DNA from: Macrocystis pyrifera | Taxonomy: Eukaryota > Sar > Phaeophyceae > Laminariales > Laminariaceae | DNA length: 64,000 nucleotides | Direction: 5' to 3' | Assembly: GCA_031763025.1 (NCBI GenBank) | Contig: JASSKH010000012.1 | Coordinates: 3,658,001-3,722,000, forward strand | Shown: one piece after another, positions 1 through 10,400 of the stretch | Position numbering within the stretch: the stretch's first letter is position 1 | How the letters are laid out: every line of letters begins with the position of its first letter | Program-made: the position numbers and the translations under genes | Notes under the pieces: model-generated | Told to the model about the DNA's origin: nothing | What the model saw: the letters and a program-made list of their open reading frames with translations, nothing else | The model's database searches: none

Positions 1-460
1 ACACCGTGACTTACTGGAAGATCACACGATCGAAAGTATCTACGCAGATCCCATGGCCTTGGGGTTCCGTCCAGAACGTTCGTCCGTCCAGCACGCATGT
101 GTGCTACCCGTTCACAAAATCGGACAGATCAAACACGATCGATCCGCCGTAGATCACGATTCAGACCCTGTGCTCGCCCGGTATGAGATGCCTCGCAAGA
201 GCCCACCCGGGAAGTGTGCTGGTGTCTCGTACATTGCCCTCGAGCGAAAAACCACACAAGCTAGAGCGTGCAGATCATAAGGTACCAGGGATATATCTAC
301 TCCAAAATATCTAGATCGTGAAATGGGGATCTATCTGATCCGATACGTACGATCTGTGCAATGGGGATCTGATCTGATCTGATCTGTCCGATCTGTGAAA
401 ATGGGGATCTGATCTGTACGACGTCAGCCCTCCAACAGTGGTTTTATAATAAACGGAGGC
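1..460 (-). repeat. GATC-rich dispersed repeat (family G), reverse orientation
   Basis: No gene is visible. The stretch is dense in GATC-containing words (gatctgatctgatctg, gatcgtgaaatggggatct). It resembles, in reverse, the blocks near 12.0, 13.0, 39.1, 42.1 and 46.5 kb that share phrases such as gatctagctcatgtt and a tggatcagtac-type segment. Boundaries are approximate. Confidence 0.5.
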
Positions 461-1336
461 GTGCTGCTACGATAGGGACACTTAGTTTTGGCCAGCCTAG
501 TTCTGACTCACGGGGGGGGTCTCCTTAACCGAGGAAAGAGCTGAATGCCATTTGGGTTTTTAACGCTGTTTTGCGACGTACTTGCTCCGGGCGGAAATAC
601 GACGACCTTCTATAGGTTAATATGAGGATCAGCAGTTCCTTAAATTTATGCCCAAAGTACTAATGACTTACTAATAGTACTGATGACCTACTAATAATAC
701 TGATGACATACTAACAACACCATGGACTTAGTAATAGTATTATAGTATAGAGTATAGAGCCCCTCGAGTGAGGATTAGAAGCCTGAGAATATACCAAATA
801 GTAGGTGCACCCCTGCCGTAGCATGCGTGAACGATAAAGTAGGGTTTGCACATAAAAAGGCATGCGCCGTCAGCGACAAATGTCTGGGCTCATAAGTTCA
901 AATCTCTACGTACGCACCCACGTATTTCAGTACCACCGCACGGCTCAGTAGCTTGAGACAATCTCCCGGCGCGCGTCAACACTATTAGAGCTCGATGTCA
1001 GCGATTCAAACCATAGCGTACAATTGGCGGTGCGAGAGCTTCCACAAACACTGCCCCCCCCTGCCCTCCCCTGCCCCCCCCCTCTCCCCGCCCCCTCCTT
1101 TCTCCCTACCCATTGCCCCCTCCCCTCCCTCCCCCCCCCCACCCCCCCTCCTCCTCCCGTTCCCCCTCATCACCGGCGGGCTACCCATCCCCCCCCCCCC
1201 CCCCCCCCGCCGCCGCCGCCCCTCTCCCCCACCACCCCCTCCGAAAACAAAACTCCCCCTCGCCCCCTCCCCAATCGCCGGCGTGCCGCCCATTCTGTTT
1301 GCGACCCACCCGATGGCCGTTCATGGGGCAATGCAG
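461..1336. other. Non-coding stretch with a pyrimidine-rich tract
   Basis: A short imperfect tandem repeat of about 22 bp (actgatgacctactaataat-like) lies at about 650-745. A strongly C/T-rich tract at 1054-1270 is probably the polypyrimidine part of the intron before the first recognised cyclase exon. The proline-rich open frames across that tract are a by-product of its composition. Confidence 0.5.
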
Positions 1337-1423
1337 GACCTTCAGTATGCGTACGTGCTACTGGTGAATACCTTGGACGTGATTTTGTACACGGTCTGCA
1401 TAAACGCCACCCAAACTCACAAG
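1337..1423 (+). CDS. Cyclase exon: transmembrane segment
   Basis: Acceptor aatgcag and donor AAG|GTGAGG bound 29 codons in phase 0. They encode a hydrophobic stretch ([19 protein letters not shown]) followed by polar NATQTHK. This is likely a membrane helix of the cyclase N-terminal region. The open frame continues upstream without an AG, so a longer exon cannot be excluded. Confidence 0.55.
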
Positions 1424-4400
1424 GTGAGGAAAAGGCTTACTGATGTTGTTGTTGTGAGTAGGGGGTGAGTGAGTAGAGCATGTTCATGGAGTGCCACGTA
1501 CGACATACGTACGCACACGCCGTGGTTTTGGATATCCTCTTTTGTTCTCAGTGCGTGCGCACCGACCATGAAGACTGTCGTTAGCGTGACAGGACTATAC
1601 AACACCGTGTGCCGTAAGAAACCTAGATAACTGTCCGTTCCCACATCTGTAGCCATATATACGGATGTCGACATGACAAACAGGAGTGTCGTTCAGTTTT
1701 GTGCTCTCGATGTGTTTTTTGTTGTTGGAGACGCCGGGCTCCTACCCCTACCCGCGCGGCCACACGTCGCTATATACAGAAGATAAAATGAACGCACAAC
1801 GCAGCACAGAATCAGAAGGGGTGTTCTGTAATATAAGCACGATCTTGCTTTTTTTTTCTCCCTCCTCGGACGGAGTAAACATAAAGCCCCCCCCTCCCCC
1901 ATTTTTGTCTCCCAAAAACTACAAAACAAACAATTCTCCAAGCATTTTACTCTTAAGTTTTCCGCCCCGAGCAAAATTCAAAACCGCCAAAGATTCTTGA
2001 CCCCGATGATTTAACCGTTTTAGTGCTACATACAGTCCTATTTTGGGGACAAACAACTTGGAATTAGACTGGTTTGTCCCCAAAACGGGACTGCGGTTCC
2101 AAAGGGGTAAAGTAGGAGCTCGTATTACGGGGGACCATAGTAAATAGGACCTACGGTACGCACAAAAAAACAATATATTTCCCTCTTTTTACTAACAATA
2201 TTTGGTCCTATTTACTATGGTCCCCTCGTAATAGTTTTTTCTCAGTGTGAGCGATCGCATGGAAACGCTCGCGCTGTTGAATTATTGTATCCGCTAGTGT
2301 GCTTGTTCCGCAGCCGCGCGTGGAGGTTGCAGTACCGCCCCTTGTCATAGCGCACCGCACCGCTGCCAAGCACTTTTCGACAAGTGTTGAGGTGTACGGA
2401 ACGAGTCTGTTGGGGCGACTCTGGTAAGAGATTAGCCGACTACTCACCATATCTAAGCCTTGTAACCAGGCATTTTCACGGGCCGGACCAAACCTCGGGG
2501 GTCGGGTCGGGCCGGGTCGGGTCGGATCGGGTCGGGTCGGGCCGGGTCGGGTCGGATCGGGTCGGGTCGGGCCGGGTCGGGTCGGGTCGGGCCGGGTCGA
2601 GTCGGATCGGGTCGTGTAACCAAATCCGACCCCGACCCGACCCTTGAGATGATGAAGACCTCCTGACCCGGCCCGCGGGTCAGATCGTGACCCGTGAACA
2701 GCCATACCCCGCCACCGTACGACTGCGGCCATGCATGACATGAGCACACTCCTGCCTTCCCATCTCCCGTCCTCGATGCTAATACAACGGCGGCGAAACA
2801 ACCCCGCGGAAAACTCTTCTTCGTACAGGGCAAGGATGTGGCCGGCTACCTCCTCTTCGTGTACGGCGCGGCTCTGATAGGCAGCTACGCGTGTAACAAG
2901 CGGGAGCGAGAGTTTCGGTACACGTTCCTACACAAGCGCATCCTGAAAGATAACAAGGTGAGAGACTAAAAGAGGGGGTCGAAAGCGCGAGAAGACACGT
3001 TCCCGGTCACGTACAGGACATCGATCCTGACTCCCCCCTCCTCACTTGCTGATCGGACGATAATTATCATACACACACACACACCAGGTAAAAATGGAAG
3101 GTCTGCTGAAAAATATGTCCCCAAGTTTGATACACGCACCCCCCCCCCCCCCCCGTTCTCCCCCCCCCTTTTTTTTTTTTGGCGGTTAACACGGCTGGCG
3201 GTCAAGTTAGATATTTTTGTGCGGGGAGAACCTTCACTCCGCACAAGGGGTATGATTGTATCACGTAGTGTATATGGTGAGGCACCCACGAGGCAGTTAC
3301 ATAGTAACCCCATTGTTGTCGCTGGAAGTGGCCACACCAGAAATTAAATAAATTCATTAATGCTGTCATCCATATGCAAGAAAATCCGCCTCTACAGCGG
3401 TTCTTAGTAGGATGCAGCTCACCCTTCATACGACTCGCCCAACACCTCACGGCGCTCTGCGCTTGGTGCAAGCCATGTCTGCCTGGTCGGTGAAAACCCG
3501 ACATGCTCCGTCCCGGCATTGTAGGGATGCGAGGGTCTATGGTCATACGACTACGGCCATGCATGATAATGAGTACCCCCCCCCCCCCCCCCCCCCCCTC
3601 TCCCCCCGTTCTTGCTGGTTAAATGACAATAAAGCATTGTTGTTTACATTTTCGTTCAAGTAGTTAGGTCTGATTGATAGCACCTTCCATGTTTTTAAGT
3701 TCATTGGATTACATTGATGGTCACCCTCTGCTATAGGCGTATGGTATCGTTTCGAATAAGAGCTGCACCCTGTCACATGGCGAAGGTAACGACTATTTTT
3801 TTTCATGATACCTGTCGCGTTTGTGATAATATCAGGTGAAAGCGGAGGACCTGCTCAAGAACATGTTCCCGAATTTGTCGCACGTAAGAACCTTGATAAG
3901 AGGGCGGCGCGTGGTGGACCACCTAGAAGATGTCACCATCATGTTCAGCGACCTCAAGGGCTACACGCAGTGGGCAAGCGAAGAATCTCCCAAAGAGGTC
4001 TACCGCGTCTTGAACAAGGTGGGCGGGTGGGGGACTCGTCCTACGGTGATCCCACGGTGCGCCTGGGGTTGATTTGGTTTTGGCTCAGTGCTTTCAGACC
4101 GGCTGCGCTCCTCGCGTTGAGCAACTAGTACCGGTTAGCACAGGCGATACTTTTGCTGGTTTATGTTTGTTCGGGGCCAATTTTATGGCGCATAGAGATG
4201 TTGGTCAATAAACTTCTTCGAAGTCATCGTTCGGGTGAGATATATATATTTATATATATATGTTGAGTATTGAGCTCCTCAAGTAAGGACCTCAGAAAAT
4301 AAGCCACCCTCCCTGAAAGGCATCCCCCCCCCCCCTGCTGAAAGACATTCCTCTGGATGAGTGGGTGGGTGAGTGGGTGGGTGAGTGGGTGGGTGGGTTG

Positions 4401-7400
4401 GTGGGTTGGTAGTTGGGTGGGGTGGGTGGGTGGGTGGGTGGGTGGGGTGGGTGGGTGGGTGGGTGGGTGGTGATGACGCTGATGGTGTTCTCACCTTGGC
4501 TTATTTCCCTGAAACCTACCCCGTGGTCACCAAACAGGCTGAAACAAACATTATTACGGGGGTCCATAGTTAATAGGACCTATGGTATGCATAAAAACCT
4601 ATATATTTACCTATTTTTTCCAACAATATTTGGTCCTATTAACTATGGCCCCCCGTAATAGCACACAGTCTCGGCGTAAGAAAACTAGCGCACAGCTACA
4701 CGTGCACCGCAGCTTCGGTACGCGAGGGAAAGAGCTGTGGTATACCATCATCCCGTTTTGACTTGCAAACTAAGTAATGGCAGGAAACTGGTAATCGAAT
4801 ATACGTGACACCCGAAAAAAAGGAAGAAGAAAGGGTAAGTGGGTGGATCGGTGGGTGGGATGGATGGATGGATCGGTGAGTGGGATGGATGGATGGATGG
4901 ATGGATGGATGGATGGATGGATGGATGGATGGATGGATGGATGGATAGACGGATGGGTGGGTGGGTGGGTGGGATGGATGGATGGATGGATGGATGGATG
5001 GATGGATGGATGGATGGATGGATGGATGGATGGATGGATGGACGGATGGATGGATAGATGGATGGTTAGACGTATTTGCCTTCCGTAGTCGTTTACTCGC
5101 GACGAAATGCTCACTGCGTTTGGCCAGGTGTATACCGCCTTCGACACGCACCTGGACTCCCTGGGAGTTTACAAGCTGGATACAGTGGGCGATGCGTTCG
5201 TGGTGGTGGCCGGTCTCGACGGTTTCAAGTCAAAAGAGGCGAGCAGCAAGAGGGGTGGTACGGCCGACAACTGTCCGTAACAAGCCTGAAAATTCCTTCC
5301 ATATTAGTTTTTTTTTTCAATATTTTTTCCTCGGGGATTGAAACCGGTTAACGCCTCGTTTGGGGGACAAATCAATCAAATTGCACGTAATATGTCCCCA
5401 AAACGGGACTGCAGTCCCGAGAGGATTCATATTAGTGTTTTTTTCTTTCTTTCACTTTCCGGAAATCGCTTCAGATTATACTGGTGTGTGTCTTGTTGGC
5501 AGACCCATGGTCGGAAACAGGCAGAGGAATGCGTGGCCTGTCCAAAGTGTCGTTCGAGCACATGGTAGCGTGGCGCCGTAATACATATACCGGTACCACC
5601 TTACAAACACCCTCGGACTAAGTTTCATGCGGATTTTCTAGATAACGGGGCGGGGTGCAGAACTCCGAGCGATGCATCCATGCGTCAGTAAGGAAATGTC
5701 CCGGCGTCATATTTCCAAGGCTGCCATTGCTGCCGTTGTGCAGTTCTACGGTGATTTAACGGGGAAGGTATTGGACACCCCCCCCGCCGCCGCCGCCGCC
5801 GCCGCTCCACCACATTTCACCAAAATAACAGGAGCATGCGATGGCGATGGTGCAGTACGTACGCTCTCCGCATGCTGTTCGACCTAGAACAGTAGTCTCT
5901 GTACTGTTTTTTTTTTTTCGCAGCATACAGGAGGCAGTGGTTGGCCGTTCCTTATATCGTGATATAATTCGTGTAGTAGTATTAATAGTCGTTTAACCTG
6001 AAACGTAAGCAAGGGTAGTTATATGCAATGAGTGTCACAGACTTCGTGTATACCTGGTCGATAGGTTTTCCTTTTCATTTTGGTTTCCTTCGGTTTTTCT
6101 TATGTTTATGAGTGATCAACGCTGAAGCTACTGTAGTCCAATAGGCTACTGTAGTCCAATATGATATTTTAGTCCAATAGGCTACTGCAGTTCAATAGGT
6201 TTTCCTTTTTTTACTGTTTCCATTGGTTTTCTTCTTTTTAGGGAATGTTTCTGAGCGATCAGCGTTGACGGTACTGTAGTCCAGTAGTCTACTGTAGGTC
6301 AATAGGTGTCCTTTTTGCTTTGGTTTACCCTTGGTTTTCTTCTTTCGGGGAATGTTCATGAGTAATCAACGTTGAAGCTCATGCCGCCTGAATATTGAGG
6401 TCGGATGGCAAAAAACATTAAAACACCAACACTAACGCGAGTAACGAGAAATTATTGACACGTTCACGAAAAACTACGATACACCGCCTTACAATGTAGC
6501 TATTTTCACACTAATTCAAGACATTAATCAGTCTACACCTCCTCCGAGGTACGCGACAGACATGATAAGTAAGGTGATCAACGCGAGGAAAACATTGGAC
6601 CTGTCTTTTTCCCACCTATGTATTACCGTCACGACGAAACAAAAAAAAACAGGAGCACGCGATGGCGATGGTGAAATACGCGTTCCGCATGCTGTTCGAG
6701 CTGGAACGGATAAAGACCGAGGAGGACCTGAAGTTCGAGATGAGAATAGGCTTGCACACCGGTCCGTGCATCGGGGGCGTGATCGGGAGACTCAAGCCAA
6801 GGTAACACGACCACCGCGACACAGCAGTACAATAGGCCCGCGCAAGAAATAGATAAGAACAGCGTGATCGGACTAACACAGACCGAGGTAACGCAACCAC
6901 CGCGACGCCGTGTCACAGGCCCGTGCAAGAAATAAGAGACAGAAAAAAATAAGAACGGCGTGACCGGAAGACACAAGAAAGAGGCAAGCACGGCCGCCGC
7001 GACACAGCAGTGCAGTAAGCCCACGAAGAAGTAAGAAACAACCAGATAAAGAACGGCGTGACGGGAAGACTCAGGCCAAAGGCGCGCCAACCGCGGCCCC
7101 CACGCAATAATAAGAAACAACCAAGTAAGAACGGCGTTAATCGGAGCACTCAAAGTCAAGGTAACACAACCACCGCTGCACCGCCGTACAATAGGTCCAC
7201 GAAGCAACCCCGCAAGAGCCCTATTGGGGGGTGGGGTACTCATGTTTTGCTTGCCGCAGGCGCTTGACCAGTGGCCACACATCCTTTTCGAGACGGGTAA
7301 GGACGGAGCGGGGAGTGGACTATCGCCCACACACATTCCAAGAAATAACAAGAAGAAACCCCAAGGAAGAAACAATCGTCGTTGTTTTCAAGTGTATTTT

Positions 7401-10400
7401 TTAGGTTCCTGCAGAGCTCTACGATACGTGCGCCCCGACTCGATCATCGTGCCAGCTATTAATAAATGAGCTTCAACGTTGATCCCTCGTACTCGTACAC
7501 ACATTTGCCAGAGATATTAGGAAGAAAGACCAAGAGAAGAGCACTACTAATAGTCCGCTGGCCGCGAGAAATAAGTCTATTACTTAGGTCATACCTGGTA
7601 TAAAGCTATCTATACACGCGCATGGATAAGTACATGGGCCCTGACTCGATCATCGCATATATACCAACAAACGATTTTTTTTTCAAAGGTACCTCTGCTG
7701 GGGGAGGACGCCGCTAATCTCCAACGAGCTCGAAGCCGCCGGAACTCCCGGAAAGCTACTGGTGAGGGGGGTCACGAGTGCCAACGTTATGGCCGCCCTG
7801 TAAGCGTTGTTAAAATTACACTGCTATTAGGGGGGACCATACCTGGTAGTAAATAGGACCAAATATTCTTAGTAAAAAAAGGGAAACGTATAGGTTTTTG
7901 TGTGTACCATGGGTCCTATTTACTATAACCCCCCGTAATAGCGGTCGCACTCTCTGAGCGTCAAGTATTTCTCCCTGCTGTGGCACCGGGCTTCTCAACT
8001 GAGGCGGCGCTGTACGCAGTGACGACGAAGGCTACGATGGAGGGGTCGCTTTTGAGCCCTCATTTTTCAGCCGCTCAGTCAGAGCTGCGCACTCGGCCTA
8101 CGTACGCAGTGACAACCCCTACGCGTTTGCAGACTCAGTCTTCCCAACATTTGATGCGTTCGGGTTTCGCTGTGTGCACGCACTCCATGGATGGGATTGA
8201 TTCATTGCGCCGCGTCGTAAAAGGCACTGTTTCACTATTACGGGGGTCCATAGTTAACGGGACCAAATTTTGTTAGTAAAAATAGGCAAAGATATAGGTT
8301 TTTATGTACACCATAGGTCCTGTTAACTATGGACCCCCGTAATAAGCATATTTGGTCCTGAACACTATGTTCCCTCGTGTTAGCGAAAATTGGGGTATAT
8401 AGCCACCTTACCGTAGCCCCGGTCGGACGAGCACCGTGTTTTGTCTAGGCTCCGGGTGACTTGCAAACTTGCTCCCGCTCGGGATTATTATTCAACCAAA
8501 AACGGTCCTCAGCGGGACACCATCACGTAGAAACGTGTATATAACGTCACACGTATCGTGCCAGATCAGTACCTATGTGCTCACAAAAACCCGGGCGCAC
8601 GCATGAAGAAAAAAAAAAAGCATGACGACAACCCTGCAGACCACCACTATTAATACTGTAAATACTGGTGTATTGATCGTTCAGATCCTGGAGGTCAATC
8701 AGCGACGTGGAAAAACTTGCACAGAAGACGCATATCCATCCGTGGAAACGATCCGTGTGATCTGTGCAGGGAGCTGATCTGTCTGTCGTGTGCGATGTCG
8801 AGACCGATGCCGGTCCTGGTCTTGATCCCGGTTATGTTCTCGATTCCGATCGAGTTCCCGAGCCCGATCCCGATCCCGATCCCCAGCCCTGATCCCGATT
8901 CCGATCCCGACCCCCGTGCCGATCCCGATCCCGTTCCCAATCCAGATGATAATCCCGATTCCGTTGCCGGTCCTGAATTCAATCCTGATCCCGATCCTTT
9001 CCTGTGCCGATCCCGACCTCGATTATTTTCCAGGTCCTGATTCCGATCCCGATTCCGACCCCTAGTCCCAATATCGATCCCGATCCCGATCCCGATCCCC
9101 GGTCTTAATCCCGATCCCGATCCCAGTCTCAATCCCGATCCCCATCAAAATCCCGTTCCCAGTCCCGGTCGCAATCCAGATTCAGTTGCCGATTCTGATT
9201 TCGATCCCGACCTTTTTTCCCGATTCCGATCCCAATTGTCAGGTAAGTAGCGCGACTTTCGCGCAGCTGAACAAGCAGGTTCTAGTTACGCGGGGCCTCA
9301 AGTTCAGCCCGGGTGAGCCCCTGCACGTCAAAACGTTCGACTACATGGCGGACGAGGAGGTCCCGACGTTCTACATAGAGATGGTGAGTGACAGAAGCGA
9401 ACGCTGTTTTGTTGTTTGGTGTACAGGAATAGGCCGTTTCTTAGTACCTTGGTGTACAAGGTTTTCAGAGGTCGAAAAACGAGCCAGTATTCTCACGAAA
9501 AGAGGCAAAAAAAAAAACAGATTTTTCCCAGTATTGTTTTCACGCTGCCAACCATCATTCGATGTAAGTATCGGATTGGATGAGGTCTCCTGCTCCGGAG
9601 AAGGAGAAACCTCGCCCGGGATAAACCCTGCGGTGAATGCGCTCTTAGCGCGGCGCCTATCCCTGGGATTGAAACTATCGTGCAGAAAAAAATACTGCTA
9701 TTGCGGGGGACCAAATCCGGCGTCCCCGGTGGCTTGGTAGGTGGTCCGCGAGCCTATCAAGATCAATTTCGTGAGTTCGAGTCTCACCGAGTGCATGCTC
9801 ATAGGGACTTTTTCTTGCATAAAATTGATTAGCGGCAAGCGCGAGAGCGTGAGTTAGCTGTACAGTCGATGAAAATCGACGAGCAGTGGGAATGCTGAAC
9901 CCTATGCGCGATAAAAACTAAAGGCACGTACCGGGGGGGGAGAAGGGACGACACCTGTGACCACGGCTTGTCCTGAAGATCGTCGAGAGTAAAACCTCCT
10001 ACGAGTGGGCTGGAAAGTAAAAGTGATGATGAAAAAAAAAAAAAAAAAAAAAAAAAAACAGTAAATAGGACCAAATATTGTTAGTAAAAATAGGTAAATG
10101 TACAGATTTTTTGTGTGTACTGTAGGTCCTATTCACTGTGGTCCCCCGTAATATTAAAAAGCCTGTAGGGTGGGTGGGAAGGTCTGTATTTTTCTTTCTG
10201 CCCATTACCCTGTCCTCGCAGGGTAGGCTAGGCTTCGACAGACTGATCGCTTCGGGCGTTCAAACTCCGAGCAAGTCCACCAAATCCCGGATTCTTATCG
10301 TTGTACCGAAGATTGGTTCCTCGCATTGGGCCACGATTTTACTGTCTCGATATGAACAATCGTCGCCCACACAGCAGACTCGAAACGCACAGCATCTATA

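Larger units (their letters stand above)
1424..2828 (+). other. Cyclase intron with one MITE D, one MITE A and a G/C minisatellite
   Basis: Apart from those repeats, annotated separately, nothing coding is seen. A CCGCGGAAAACTCTTCTTCGTACAG pyrimidine/AG context supplies the acceptor at the 3' end (described in parts: ...TTCTTCGTACAG). Confidence 0.5.

Noticed and set aside
4696-5151. Open frames of 70-150 codons with SIHPSIHPS or WMDGWMDG
   Set aside because: They translate a GGAT microsatellite in different frames.
9721-9800. Intact tRNA gene
   Set aside because: The T arm and an A-box are present, but the acceptor stem does not pair and no anticodon arm forms.
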